Shown: positions 52,232-62,609, numbered from the stretch's first letter. The stretch is DNA of 64,000 bases from Maribacter sp. MMG018 (GCF_018100785.1 NZ_JAGJEC010000003.1:1-64000); one strand, 5' to 3'. Program-made: numbers and translations. Notes: generated by a model not told the origin, from the sequence alone.

Positions 52232-53768
52232 ACTGGCCAATACTATAAAAAATGCAAGGGTAGGCATTTTCTTTCATGCCCTTTTTGTATTGGTACAATT
52301 TTTTTCAAGAAAAATATTCCTAGATGATCTTGGTGATGATTTTATGGGTACAACAGCTACGTTATATAGCTTTTTGAACTTTTTAAATCTAGCTGAATTA
52401 GGCATTGGATCCGCAATAGGTTTTGCGCTATACAGACCCATTTACAACAAAGACCATAAAAAAATAAATCATATAATAGGATATGTAGGGAATCTCTATA
52501 AAAATATTGGTTTATTGATAATTGCAGCTGCAATTATCCTATCGGCATTTTTCCCAATTATATTTGAAGATTCTACCATACCACTAGTATTCATCTATTA
52601 TGCATTTTTTGCATTTTTAATGTCTTCTTTATTAGGGTATTTCTTTAACTATCATATTTTTTTGTTACAAGCCGACCAAAAAGATTACATCGTAGCAAAA
52701 TACTTTCAGTCCTTTAATATTTCCAAGATCATTATACAAGCTGTATTTGTGTACTTCTTTCAAAGTTTTTTTATTTGGATTACTCTGGAAGTTCTTACCG
52801 GTATAATTTACACCATCATAATACGCAAAAAAATAAGAAAGGAATATCCTTGGCTAGATATTTCTTTATCATTTAAAAGAAACAAAAAGAACTACCCATC
52901 ACAACCCGAATTACTAAAAAAAATAAAACAGATTAGTGTTCATAAATTAGGAGGTTTCCTGAACGGAGGCACTGACAATATTCTCATTTTTTATTTTATA
53001 AGTGCTCAAAGTGTTGCTTTCTTTGGTAATTATCAACTAATTATTTTGAACTTAGGAACCTTGGTAGAAAAAATTTTCGCAGGCAGCAAAGCAAGCATAG
53101 GAAACTTAGTCGCCGAAAACAATGAAAAATCCATACACCAAGTTCTATGGGAAATGATGAGCTTACGCTTTTTTATTGGAGGGTTTGCCATAAGTTGTAT
53201 TCTATTATTGATCAATCCTTTTATTACCCTTTGGCTGGGCGAAAAATATGTTTTAGAAAATACAGTAGTAGGACTTTTTTGTTTATTGTTTTTCATTAGA
53301 CAAGTGGTAAACCCAATAGAAGCTTTTAAACAGGCCTACGGCTTGTATAGTGACACCTGGGCCCCTATCACAGAAGGTATCTTAAACCTAGTTGTATCCA
53401 TTGTTTTTGCTCAAAAATATGGTTTGGCAGGTATTTTATTAGGAACTAATGTCAGTATTTTTTTAATAGTTGCCGTATGGAGGCCCATTTATGTATATAA
53501 ATCGGGGTTTAAAAAACCTATTTTCGATTATATAAAAAGATTTGCTTTTTTAACCACCATAACCACTATAGCTTATTTACTAACACAATATCTAACTAGA
53601 ACACTTGTAGATATACATTTTGATAATTATTATAATTTTACAGTCTGCGTAGTACAGGTAGCAGCTATTTCTATGATTTCCTTTTTTTTCATTTCATATA
53701 GTACCAACAAATATTTTAGGGATGTACTTAGAAGACTAAAAAACCAGTTAATAAAAAAATCACGTTAA
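52224..53768 (+). CDS. wzx: Wzx-like oligosaccharide flippase
   Basis: This 514-residue MATE/MVF-fold membrane protein has about 12-14 helices. Characteristic pieces: RIFLDDLGDDFMG-like N-terminal loop (RKIFLDDLGDDFMGT), LNLAELGIGSAIGFALYRP, and KLGGFLNGGTDNILIFYFIS. It should translocate the lipid-linked repeat unit across the inner membrane. Position between two glycosyltransferase genes supports this. Overlaps the upstream gene by eight bases. Confidence 0.88.
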   Translation: MSRLANTIKNARVGIFFHALFVLVQFFSRKIFLDDLGDDFMGTTATLYSFLNFLNLAELGIGSAIGFALYRPIYNKDHKKINHIIGYVGNLYKNIGLLIIAAAIILSAFFPIIFEDSTIPLVFIYYAFFAFLMSSLLGYFFNYHIFLLQADQKDYIVAKYFQSFNISKIIIQAVFVYFFQSFFIWITLEVLTGIIYTIIIRKKIRKEYPWLDISLSFKRNKKNYPSQPELLKKIKQISVHKLGGFLNGGTDNILIFYFISAQSVAFFGNYQLIILNLGTLVEKIFAGSKASIGNLVAENNEKSIHQVLWEMMSLRFFIGGFAISCILLLINPFITLWLGEKYVLENTVVGLFCLLFFIRQVVNPIEAFKQAYGLYSDTWAPITEGILNLVVSIVFAQKYGLAGILLGTNVSIFLIVAVWRPIYVYKSGFKKPIFDYIKRFAFLTTITTIAYLLTQYLTRTLVDIHFDNYYNFTVCVVQVAAISMISFFFISYSTNKYFRDVLRRLKNQLIKKSR

Positions 53769-53781
53769 TAATTACTATTTA

Positions 53782-54678
53782 ATGTTTAGCATCCTTACAC
53801 CCACCTATAATAGAGCCAAAGAACTACCTAGAGTCTATGATTCGCTCATTGGCCAAACTTTTCGAGATTTTGAGTGGGTCATTGCCGATGATGGTAGTAC
53901 GGATGAAACGGCTGCCTTGATTAAAGAATGGCAAAAAAAAGAGTTGGATTTTAAAATCACATATCATGTGTTGGCCAAAAACAAAGGGAAGTCGTATGCG
54001 GTAAACGAAGGGCTCGAATTATGCACAAGACCCTACACCCTAATTGCAGATAGTGACGACACTTTTCACCCAAACACCTTGGCCGAATTAAAAACTATTT
54101 GGCAAAGTATCGAGCATACCGAAAACCCCAATACCATTGCGGCAGTTTGGACCTTGGTCGAAGATGAGCAAGGGCGTTTGGTAGGCGAACCCTTTCCTAA
54201 AAATTTGTGGCAAGTTGGTTTTAAAGAAAGGGTGTTAAAACGAAAAGCCCCTATAAAAGGAGAAAAATGGCACAGTTGGCGTACTTCAATTTTAAGGGAA
54301 TATAAAATGTACGTGCACCCAAAATCATTTATTAGTGAAGCAGCTACATGGAATAGAATTAACGAAGATTACGATTTTTTATGCGTTAATACGGTCCACA
54401 GACGTTATTGGTTTTCAGAAGATGGGCTTATTCACCAGAAGAAACCTTATAAAGAAATTCAAAAAGTGAATTACTACACAGCTTATTATCACCTGATAAA
54501 AAGTAATTTTAAAGAAATTCTGTATACCTCGCATTATCGAGGTGTTGCCTTTAATTATACTAGGTCTTCCCTTTATTATAGAGATAACCAACTAAAACTA
54601 AGAGGAAACCGATTACTGGCAGCATGGCTGGCATTCCTTTCTTTCTTACCTGGAAAGTTGTTGAGTAAAATTTTCTAA
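53782..54678 (+). CDS. GT2 family glycosyltransferase
   Basis: This 298-residue protein has FSILTPTYNRAKELPRVYDS, ADDGSTDETA, KNKGKSYAVNEGLE and a DSDD metal motif in LIADSDDTF. GT-A fold, inverting. Acceptor unknown. The gene starts 13 bp after the flippase and is followed by a 770-bp gene-poor region, so it ends one transcript block. Confidence 0.87.
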   Translation: MFSILTPTYNRAKELPRVYDSLIGQTFRDFEWVIADDGSTDETAALIKEWQKKELDFKITYHVLAKNKGKSYAVNEGLELCTRPYTLIADSDDTFHPNTLAELKTIWQSIEHTENPNTIAAVWTLVEDEQGRLVGEPFPKNLWQVGFKERVLKRKAPIKGEKWHSWRTSILREYKMYVHPKSFISEAATWNRINEDYDFLCVNTVHRRYWFSEDGLIHQKKPYKEIQKVNYYTAYYHLIKSNFKEILYTSHYRGVAFNYTRSSLYYRDNQLKLRGNRLLAAWLAFLSFLPGKLLSKIF

Positions 54679-54954
54679 ACAAACAATCTTCTTAATATTT
54701 TTTCACCATCAAAACCTGTTTGCTAGTATTTTTAATTAACCAAAGACAATAATATTCTAATATATTGGGAATATTGAACAAAGATTTTGGATAAGATCAA
54801 ACACCTATCAATCAAACTGAGCTTTATTTACATAACCAGTATTAGATACGATACTTTAAAAAACCTCCCCCTTATTTATTCCCTAAATACTACACCTCTT
54901 CTATCTCTAACAGAATTCTTTTTTATACCCTCTATCTTACCGGTTTAAAAAAAA

Positions 54955-54982
54955 TTGATCACACATTTTTATATTAATTTTG
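54955..54982 (+). promoter_or_regulatory. consensus Bacteroidota promoter
   Basis: TTG at 54955-54957, 17 bp spacer, then TAATTTTG at 54975-54982. Both elements and spacing match the flavobacterial TTG-N17-23-TAnnTTTG consensus. Transcription would start near 54990, leaving a leader of about 460 bp. Confidence 0.6.
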
Positions 54983-55150
54983 GTGTACATCATATCAAAG
55001 AACCAATCCTCATAAATTCTGTAGAAAAAAGGTAAGTAACAAATTAACATAAATAAACCTACTTATTCTATTTACCAAAAATATGCTTTAATAAAAAAGT
55101 TCACCCTTTGTATTTAAGCCCAAAAAGTAAATAATATGTTAACAGATGCT

Positions 55151-55193
55151 GTAGTTCATCGATTTTATAAAAAAATCAGTGTATTTCATCGAT
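55151..55193 (+). repeat. direct repeat in the lyase leader
   Basis: GTAGTTCATCGAT at 55151-55163 and GTATTTCATCGAT at 55181-55193, 12 of 13 positions identical and exactly 30 bp apart. Could be a binding site or an RNA element in the leader. Confidence 0.45.
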
Positions 55194-55452
55194 CAAAAAG
55201 ATCCAATCATCGTATCTCTTCCGTAAAGCAAAAGGTATCGATAACCGATTTGCAATAAGGTTAGGATCCAAGAAGTTAAATAATATAAAAAGTAAAAATA
55301 ATTAAAGATTTTCACCGTTGATGTATACAAACCCCAAACACAATGATGCATTTCAACGAAAAAATCATATCATTCGTCGAAAAGCAAAATTATTAATCTA
55401 TAATTGTACCCCAAATAACAGTGCAGTTCATTTAAACAAATTCTACCTACTT

Positions 55453-57135
55453 ATGTGCCCATCTAAAAACCCTCTCTATAAAGTGTCCCTATTATTACTT
55501 GTCCTCGTTTCGTTGTTTTCATGTAGCAAGGATGCGGATCTGTTATCGGAATATGTAATTGCTTCCGATAATGACCTTGAAAGCATTGCCCTTCTACTGG
55601 ACGATAATTTTTTTATGGCCCCAGGGCAAGATGCCATTGTCATGGATGTATTGAACAACGATACCTTTAGTCCCGATGCGGATGTTGCCATCGTAGGCAC
55701 TTCTACCCCGAGCAATGGGGATGTCACCATCAACGAGGACAATACCTTGACCTACACCCCCAATACCGAAGAAGAGAGTACCGAAGAACCCGTAGAAGAT
55801 AATTTCACCTATACTACCGAAGTAACTACCGAAGACAACACCACGTATCGAGAAGAAGCTACGGTAACCATTTCGTCCTCGGATATGGGCGAATTATTGG
55901 CCTTCCCGAGCGCCCAAGGCTTTGGTAAATACACCACTGGAGGCCGTGGAGGTAAGGTTATTCATGTCACCAATTTAAATGATAGCGGATCGGGCAGTCT
56001 TCGGAATGCCATAGAACAAAAAGGAGCAAGAACCATTGTTTTTGATGTTGGGGGAGATATTTATTTAACTAGTACACAATTAAATATAGGGAGTTCTAAT
56101 GGAGACCTTACCATAGCGGGTGAAACTGCACCCTTTCCTGGTATCACCATCAGAGGAGACAAAATTTCTAGTGCTAGTTTTGGAGCCACCATTAACATAT
56201 CTGGCAGCAATGTTATTATACGTTATATATCCGTAAGGGAAAACAATAACAATAAAACGGATAATGATGCCATAAGACTTAGAAATGATGTGGGCATGAA
56301 CAATATAATCATAGATCATGTTAGTATGTCAAATGGCAGTGATGAAAATTTCTCCGTTCAAGGAGTTAGCGATGTTACTATTCAAAATTGTATGATTACC
56401 AATACCGATACCAACTATACCTTCCTTTTCGGAATAAAAAATTACAATTTTACTTTTATAGGTAACTATATATCACATTCTGTAGAACGTAATATTTTAG
56501 TAGGTTATGGTTTAAACGGAGAAACTTCCGAATGGATAAACAACATCGTTTATGGTTATGAGGGAGGAATGAATATGGTATATGGAAACAATTTGGACGT
56601 TCTTGGCAATATTTACAAGGCTTTTATTAACAATACTCCAGATTATACTACCATCGAATGGAATCCCAACCAATATAACAACCCGAATGGCTCCATAACA
56701 GATGGTTCCTTTTACCTCAGTGATAACCATCAATTAAATCCACATCAATATGGTTTATACAATAGCCGAGCTTTAGATTACCAAAATAGCAGTAGGGTAA
56801 TTACCAATAGTACTATCTCCACATGGGCAACTTCGGTACAAGATATTGAAGCTCGAGTATTTGGAGACAAACTTCCCGGCAATAGTCTGTACCAAGACAG
56901 TATGGACGAACAGGCAATATCAGACTATTTTAACAATACGGGTAGTTTTGGTTCTTTAAACGTACCCAATAAGGAAAGTACCTCAAGGCCTTCCGATTAT
57001 GACACCGACAACGATGGTATGGCCGATGCCTGGGAAAGAGCCATGTACGGGGATTTATCGAAAACGGCCAACGGAGATGAAGATGGCGACGGCTACACAA
57101 ATTTGGAGGCATTTCTATACTCCCTAGTTCAATAA
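55453..57135 (+). CDS. surface lipoprotein, pectate-lyase-like beta-helix enzyme
   Basis: 560 residues from the ATG at 55453. Lipobox LFSC (about residue 24), then a short Ig/cadherin-like domain (VMDVLNNDTFSPDADVAIVG, NGDVTINEDNTLTYTP), then a right-handed beta-helix of the pectate lyase superfamily starting AFPSAQGFGKYTTGGRGGKV, with NLNDSGSGSLRNAIE, TIAGETAPFPGITIRGD, and the catalytic-region run IIIDHVSMSNGSDENFSVQG. The tail has acidic calcium-type repeats (DTDNDGMADAWE, NGDEDGDGYTNLEAF). It probably cleaves a uronic-acid polymer, either its own or algal pectin-like substrate. A longer in-frame start at 55318 lacks a signal peptide. Confidence 0.85.
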   Translation: MCPSKNPLYKVSLLLLVLVSLFSCSKDADLLSEYVIASDNDLESIALLLDDNFFMAPGQDAIVMDVLNNDTFSPDADVAIVGTSTPSNGDVTINEDNTLTYTPNTEEESTEEPVEDNFTYTTEVTTEDNTTYREEATVTISSSDMGELLAFPSAQGFGKYTTGGRGGKVIHVTNLNDSGSGSLRNAIEQKGARTIVFDVGGDIYLTSTQLNIGSSNGDLTIAGETAPFPGITIRGDKISSASFGATINISGSNVIIRYISVRENNNNKTDNDAIRLRNDVGMNNIIIDHVSMSNGSDENFSVQGVSDVTIQNCMITNTDTNYTFLFGIKNYNFTFIGNYISHSVERNILVGYGLNGETSEWINNIVYGYEGGMNMVYGNNLDVLGNIYKAFINNTPDYTTIEWNPNQYNNPNGSITDGSFYLSDNHQLNPHQYGLYNSRALDYQNSSRVITNSTISTWATSVQDIEARVFGDKLPGNSLYQDSMDEQAISDYFNNTGSFGSLNVPNKESTSRPSDYDTDNDGMADAWERAMYGDLSKTANGDEDGDGYTNLEAFLYSLVQ

Positions 57136-57161
57136 TATAAATTTATTTTACCCGTTAATAG

Positions 57162-57188
57162 AAAAGACGTTCTTTTGAACGTCTTTTT
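57162..57188 (+). terminator. rho-independent terminator
   Basis: Perfect stem GACGTTC / GAACGTC with a TTTT loop, preceded by AAAA and followed by five T. Ends the lyase transcript; the rest of the gap to 57459 holds no gene but has a TAACTTTG -7-like element at 57394-57401. Confidence 0.88.
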
Positions 57189-57459
57189 GCTGTTATACGA
57201 TTTTTTTATAGGAGATTTGCAACAAGCAACTTAATGGGCTAATAATATATGAGGACAATACTAAAATCGTTCTATCAAAATACGGAAATCGGCTTTTACT
57301 TCATTCAATCTTTTCTCTAGACATCTCAATTCTTATTTCATAAAAAAATATTTGTCTAAAGAGAGTTTTATAAAGCCACAATTTATAATTACCTAACTTT
57401 GTTACAAAACCACTCTTTCTTATTAAAAAATAAGTATTTAACATATTAGAACCTTTCAA

Positions 57460-58584
57460 ATGCTACTTAAAGCAGTTCGTTATTTCACATTATTTCTAAT
57501 TATGCTCAACTTTCCAGATTGGGTTTTGGTTAATTTTAATCAAACTATTTCCAGCGCCTTAAGCTATCTATCATTTGGGCTGATGCTACTTTATTTTGTG
57601 ATGGCAAAAAAATGGAATCTTAATGGCGGCATGGTACTATTGGGCGCTACCTATTTTGGTATATCCAGTTTATCAGGCCAAGAATACATGCCTGAGTTCC
57701 TTACCTATACTATTGTTGTTATAAAATATTTTATAATAGTGATAGCCGGCTACTCCGTTATACAGGACACTACTAAAAATGAAATGTTTGTTTTTTTGTT
57801 ACTAGGTGCAACTACCGTTTTTTTACAAATGTTCGTCTTTTACAACCCATTAAAAGATTATGGGCGTTACAGTGGGTTCTATTTAAATCCAAACTCATTA
57901 GGGTTTATTTGTATGATGGGCTATGGCCTTACCTATGGTTTGCAAAAAAAATGGCGAACGCTAGGTCAAATAGCCTTTACCTTTATTGGTTTTTTAACCT
58001 TTTCCAGAACATTCATCATAGTATGGCTTTTTATGAACTTATTATCCATACGCCTATCAATAAAAAATATTCGCGTTTTGGCCATAGGGTTAGGATTATT
58101 TATAAGTCTATTGATTTTTAATTCCTTCTTACCGAAATCAAACCCACGCTTAGAGGCCATGAGCAACATCTTACAAGGTAAATCAAACAATACCGGCAAG
58201 TTAGAAGAAGACAGCAGGACCCAAACCTGGGCCATTTACTACCCTGCCTTAATGGAAAAACCCGTATTTGGTAATGGTTATAATGCCTTTGCTGGTGGTG
58301 CCAAAGTATCGCCTGTAGGCCCGCATAATTCCTATATCAAAATTATGGGTGAAGGAGGTATATTTTCTTTGCTTATTCTTCTTATTTTATATGGGTTGTT
58401 GCTTAAAAATTCTTGGATTAATTTTATCGAAAAGCCTAGCTTATTTCTGATGACCTTTTCCTTGTGTCTCTACTTGCTGACCAACCATAATTTTTTTGAT
58501 TCAGGCTATATTCTCTTTTTTACCATGTGGCTACAATATGAAATTTTAAAAAAATCATCTCAAATCAATGTAGAAAAAGAATAA
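57460..58584 (+). CDS. Wzy-like polysaccharide polymerase
   Basis: This 374-residue polytopic membrane protein has about ten to eleven helices and a large periplasmic loop near residues 220-290 containing EDSRTQTWAIYYPALMEKPVFGNGYNAF. The loop followed by GPHNSYIKIMGEGGIFSLLI is the O-antigen ligase/polymerase (Wzy_C-like) signature with the conserved R and H. It would polymerise the flipped repeat units. Its place between the lyase and a glycosyltransferase fits a Wzy-dependent pathway. Confidence 0.83.
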   Translation: MLLKAVRYFTLFLIMLNFPDWVLVNFNQTISSALSYLSFGLMLLYFVMAKKWNLNGGMVLLGATYFGISSLSGQEYMPEFLTYTIVVIKYFIIVIAGYSVIQDTTKNEMFVFLLLGATTVFLQMFVFYNPLKDYGRYSGFYLNPNSLGFICMMGYGLTYGLQKKWRTLGQIAFTFIGFLTFSRTFIIVWLFMNLLSIRLSIKNIRVLAIGLGLFISLLIFNSFLPKSNPRLEAMSNILQGKSNNTGKLEEDSRTQTWAIYYPALMEKPVFGNGYNAFAGGAKVSPVGPHNSYIKIMGEGGIFSLLILLILYGLLLKNSWINFIEKPSLFLMTFSLCLYLLTNHNFFDSGYILFFTMWLQYEILKKSSQINVEKE

Positions 58585-58637
58585 AATTTGTAGCCGCAAC
58601 AAGGATAAGTTATCCTCATATTCATTAAAAATTACAA

Positions 58638-59732
58638 ATGAAAATAACCTTTGTCATATATGGTTTAAATTCCGGAGGTGCAGAAAGGGCAGTGACAGGC
58701 CTTGCTAACTATTGGGTTAAAGACCATGAAATATCTATTATTACATTAGTAAAAACTGCCCCATTTTATGAGTTAGATAAAAATGTAAATTTATTTCATT
58801 GTCTGGAGCAACCAAAAACAAGTACAACTGTTTTAAAATCCCTTAAGGATGGTGCTTTACGAATATTAAAATTAAGAAAAACATTAAACAGATTGCAACC
58901 AGACGTAGTAGTAAGTTTTATGCTTACCTCCAATATTTATTCCATTTGTGCTTCCAGAGGGCTTAAAATCCCTAGTATTATATGTGAAAGATCAAATCAC
59001 AATGTGAACAGTTTACCTAAAATTCAAGAATATTTTAGAAATTTAAGTTATCCTTTCTGTTCTTCCCTAATTGTACAAACTGAAGGTAATAAAAACTATT
59101 ATGAAAAAACTGTACCGAAAGTTCAGAAATGGGTCATCCCCAATGCTATTGCCTCCGAATTAAAATTAGCTAGACAACCCGTTGCCAATTCAGAAAAAAT
59201 AATCTTAAATGTCGGTAGTTTTAAAAATGGCAAGGCCCAAGATGTTTTAATTCGTGCTTTTGCCCAATTGCCCACATCCGATTGGCGTTTGGTATTTCTA
59301 GGACATGGCCCCAATATGGATAAATTTAAAAACTTGGCCCAACAATTGGGAATCGCCGACCGTGTTTCATTTAAAGGGGCACAAAAAGATGTAGCATCTT
59401 ATTACAACAAAGCGGCCATGTTTGTGTTTACCTCAGAGCACGAAGGTTTTCCCAACGCCCTTTTAGAAGCCCTATACTTTGGGGTACCCAGTATCTCCAC
59501 GAACTGCCCCCATGGGCCATCGGATATGATTGCCGATGGTGAGAATGGTTTTTTGGTACCTGTTGGTGATGTAAATGCTTTGGCAAAAAAAATGCAACTA
59601 TTGATGAATAATCCCGAACTACGAGATAAATTTAGCCAAGGCGCCTTGGAATCCACCAAGAAATATGAAATGGAACCCATTGCCCAGCAATGGATGCAGG
59701 TGATTACATCGGTGACCTCTAAAACAAATTAA
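58638..59732 (+). CDS. GT4 family glycosyltransferase
   Basis: This 364-residue GT-B fold enzyme has the N-terminal GGAERAVTGLANYW donor-side loop, NVGSFKNGKAQDVLIRAF at the domain junction, and FVFTSEHEGFPNALLEALYFGVPSISTNCPHGPSDMI, the EX7E motif. Retaining transferase, sugar unknown. A partial second GT4 with the same N-terminal pattern begins at 63.8 kb. Confidence 0.88.
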   Translation: MKITFVIYGLNSGGAERAVTGLANYWVKDHEISIITLVKTAPFYELDKNVNLFHCLEQPKTSTTVLKSLKDGALRILKLRKTLNRLQPDVVVSFMLTSNIYSICASRGLKIPSIICERSNHNVNSLPKIQEYFRNLSYPFCSSLIVQTEGNKNYYEKTVPKVQKWVIPNAIASELKLARQPVANSEKIILNVGSFKNGKAQDVLIRAFAQLPTSDWRLVFLGHGPNMDKFKNLAQQLGIADRVSFKGAQKDVASYYNKAAMFVFTSEHEGFPNALLEALYFGVPSISTNCPHGPSDMIADGENGFLVPVGDVNALAKKMQLLMNNPELRDKFSQGALESTKKYEMEPIAQQWMQVITSVTSKTN

Positions 59733-59814
59733 TAGCATTGTAAACAATCGAAATGTCGATGTTTCGTTATAGTAGCATAATAAACATCGAACCAAACTCT
59801 CTATATCAATATCT

Positions 59815-61677
59815 ATGTGTGGAATCTACGGCACTACGCTTCCTTATAAAAAAGAACAAGTACAAAAAAAGTTGGAACGGACCCAATTCCGTGGACCTGA
59901 CCAAATGGGTATTTTAACTTACGATAGCCGTATAGGGCCTATTACTTTTGGCCATAACCGACTTAGTATTATCGATTTGGATGCACGGTCTAACCAACCT
60001 TTTACCTACCAAGACCAAATACACTTGGTTTTTAATGGGGAAATATACAATTTTAGGGAGCTGCGGGAATCTCTCTCTAAAAAAGGATATGCCTTTACCA
60101 CCACCAGTGATACCGAAGTGGTAGGGGCCGCCTACCTAGAATATGGTGAAGATTGCGTACAACATTTTAACGGCATGTTCGCCTTTGTTATCTATGATGT
60201 AAAAAAACAACACCTGTTTGGGGCCAAGGATCGTTTGGGGCAAAAACCTTTTTACTACCAGATAAGCGACCAGGGTTTTGAATTTTCAAGTCAAATATCG
60301 TCGATACAACTTTTTAACGACCGGTTAAGCATTAGTCAAAACAGTATTGAACAGTATTTAGCGTGGAACAGCATACCCCACCCCAATTCCATTTTTAACG
60401 AGGTAAAAAAACTGAACGATGGCCATGCCTTTACCTATGACCTAGAATCGAAAGGTTTTAAAGATTGGCGCTACTGGGATATTGCTTTTCCGAAAGCACA
60501 GGCCTACCAAGGCTCTTATAAAGATGCCAAAAAGGATTTGGAAGCATTGTTGACCGATGCGGTCGACCACCGTATGATAGCCGACGTTCCTTTAGGCGTA
60601 TTTTTATCGGGTGGTGTAGATTCGTCCCTAATTGCTGCTTTGGCCGTAAAAAATTCGGAACAAAAGGTAAAGACCTTTTCCGTAAAGTTCAATGAAAAAG
60701 GCTTTGACGAAAGTGCCTATGCCCAAAAGGTAGCTGACCACCTACAAACAGACCACCATGTGATTAATTGTGATTATGCAGAGGGTATTGAGCTAATTGA
60801 AAATTTTAGCCATTATTATGACGAACCTTTTGCCGATGCTTCTGCCATCCCCTCTATGTTATTGGCAAAGCATACAAAGAAGCAGGTAACGGTGGCCTTA
60901 TCGGGTGATGGTGCTGATGAAGCTTTCCTCGGATACCGTCGTTACCAGAAATTGGAAAAAATTGAAAACACCCTTAAAGTACCCTATGCACTACGTATGT
61001 TAGGCGCTCCCCTCTTAAAGATTTTTCAGAACAATAGATACAACGGGGTAAAGGATATACTACATGCCAAAAGTGCCGGAGAAGCGTATTTAGCCATGAT
61101 GGCCAATACCAATGCCTCTTGGTTACATATTGACAAACGAGTTTCACAAGTTCAAGAGTTAAAATATTTACTGGAATCCGATAAAAACAGTTTTGAAAGC
61201 GCCGGAGATTTTGATCTAAAGACATATTTAAGTTGGGATATTAACACCAAGGTTGATCGTGCCACTATGGCCTATTCATTAGAGGCCAGGTCTCCCTTTT
61301 TAGACTACAGGGTCGTAGAAATGGCACAAAGCCTGCCTACTGCTTTTAAGTACCAAAAAGGAAAGCAAAAACGGATTCTAAAAGATATTTTATACGACCA
61401 TGTTCCCGAAGCCTACTTTGATCGCCCTAAATCGGGTTTTGGAATGCCCTTAAACATCTGGTTTCGTAACGACTTAAAAGATCTGGTGCTTTCGGAGCTT
61501 TCAATGAATAACCTAAAAGATATTCCAGGAATCAAACCAGCCGTAGTGACAAAACTAATTGACCAACATATGAATGGTAGCTGGAACCACCATACCATGA
61601 TATGGAAACTATTGGTACTCAGACAATGGCTAGGATCTGTAGGTAAACCATATTCAATAAAAGGTAATAATTCGTAA
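59815..61677 (+). CDS. asnB: asparagine synthase-like amidotransferase
   Basis: This 620-residue protein has Cys2 (MCGIYG) glutaminase class II domain with RGPDQMG and FNGEIYN, then the synthetase domain with PP-loop S265-G-G-V-D-S and DGADEAFLGYRRY. In polysaccharide loci AsnB-like enzymes often amidate uronic acids or transfer ammonia to sugar carboxylates, rather than making free asparagine. The uronic-acid pathways upstream fit that. Overlaps none; the ATP-grasp gene begins two bases after its stop. Confidence 0.88.
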   Translation: MCGIYGTTLPYKKEQVQKKLERTQFRGPDQMGILTYDSRIGPITFGHNRLSIIDLDARSNQPFTYQDQIHLVFNGEIYNFRELRESLSKKGYAFTTTSDTEVVGAAYLEYGEDCVQHFNGMFAFVIYDVKKQHLFGAKDRLGQKPFYYQISDQGFEFSSQISSIQLFNDRLSISQNSIEQYLAWNSIPHPNSIFNEVKKLNDGHAFTYDLESKGFKDWRYWDIAFPKAQAYQGSYKDAKKDLEALLTDAVDHRMIADVPLGVFLSGGVDSSLIAALAVKNSEQKVKTFSVKFNEKGFDESAYAQKVADHLQTDHHVINCDYAEGIELIENFSHYYDEPFADASAIPSMLLAKHTKKQVTVALSGDGADEAFLGYRRYQKLEKIENTLKVPYALRMLGAPLLKIFQNNRYNGVKDILHAKSAGEAYLAMMANTNASWLHIDKRVSQVQELKYLLESDKNSFESAGDFDLKTYLSWDINTKVDRATMAYSLEARSPFLDYRVVEMAQSLPTAFKYQKGKQKRILKDILYDHVPEAYFDRPKSGFGMPLNIWFRNDLKDLVLSELSMNNLKDIPGIKPAVVTKLIDQHMNGSWNHHTMIWKLLVLRQWLGSVGKPYSIKGNNS

Positions 61678-61679
61678 TT

Positions 61680-62570
61680 ATGAAAAAAGCATTGCAATCA
61701 CTTTTCGTATTTATACTCCCTTTGATTCCAGACAAACAATTAGTTCAATTGAAGTTTAGATGGCATATGGGCTACTTTCCCAATCTTAAAAACCCATCTA
61801 CTCTAAACGAAAAAATAAATTGGCTCAAGTTATATGATCGAACTCCCTTGCATACACAATGCTCGGACAAATATTTGGTAAGGGAATACATAAAGGAAAA
61901 AATTGGAAATCAGTTTTTAGTCCCTTTATATTTCACCACCACAAATCCAAAAGAGATAACTCCAGAAAATATTTCGGATGTACCATGTATAATTAAGGCA
62001 AACCACGATAGTAGTGGGGGTATATTTGTTCATGATAAATCTGAAATTAATTGGGAAGATGTACAAGAGACATTTAAAGAGCGTTTGAAATTAAATTACT
62101 ATGTAGGGTCTAGGGAATGGCAATATAAAAATATTGAACCAAGAATAATTGTAGAGAAACTGCTACAAGACAAGAATGGCAATATTCCTTTTGATTATAA
62201 ACTACATTGTTTTAATGGTAAGGTACGCATGATCAGTGTGGATATGGGAAGAGGTACCGACCAACACTATAGAAATTGGTACAATACCAATTGGGAACGC
62301 GAAGAATTTAAATGGTCATCTCCCAAGGGCAACGGAAAAAGTACCGACCCCAGCGAAGAAGATGCCGAAAGGCCTACAACACTCAATGAAATGATCCGTC
62401 TTTCTGAAATTTTGGCGGAACCTTTTTCATACGTCAGAGTCGACTGGTACGATGTAGACGGAGTTTTATACTTTGGAGAATTGACCTTCCACCATGATGG
62501 TGGTTTTAGACCTATCGAACCAAAAATATGGGATAAAAAACTAGGTAACGAATTAAAGTTACCTATATAA
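61680..62570 (+). CDS. TupA-like ATP-grasp protein
   Basis: This 296-residue protein matches the TupA-like ATP-grasp pattern (PF14305 type): NEKINWLKLYDRTPLHTQCS, DKYLVREYIKEKIG, CIIKANHDSSGGIFV (nucleotide-binding loop), RIIVEKLLQDKNGNIPFDYK and VRVDWYDVDGVLYFGELTFHH. TupA-type enzymes ligate amino acids or small acids to sugars or polymers, in teichuronopeptide-like products. The ATG is two bases after the asparagine-synthase stop, so they are probably coupled. A modification of the uronic acids is the best inference. Confidence 0.8.
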   Translation: MKKALQSLFVFILPLIPDKQLVQLKFRWHMGYFPNLKNPSTLNEKINWLKLYDRTPLHTQCSDKYLVREYIKEKIGNQFLVPLYFTTTNPKEITPENISDVPCIIKANHDSSGGIFVHDKSEINWEDVQETFKERLKLNYYVGSREWQYKNIEPRIIVEKLLQDKNGNIPFDYKLHCFNGKVRMISVDMGRGTDQHYRNWYNTNWEREEFKWSSPKGNGKSTDPSEEDAERPTTLNEMIRLSEILAEPFSYVRVDWYDVDGVLYFGELTFHHDGGFRPIEPKIWDKKLGNELKLPI

Positions 62571-62609
62571 AGTAACAACTTTACAACTTAATTTTAAATT
62601 AATTAAAAG

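Larger units (their letters stand above)
54679..55452. other. long leader region before the lyase gene
   Basis: No convincing gene. It contains a consensus promoter (see 54955-54982) and paired 13-bp direct repeats at 55151 and 55181. An open frame from 55321 runs into the lyase gene, but its extra N-terminus precedes the signal peptide and looks untranslated. Confidence 0.55.

Noticed and set aside
55318-55452. N-terminal extension of the lyase gene
   Set aside because: It precedes the signal peptide, has no similarity to any domain, and would put the lipobox at about residue 69.
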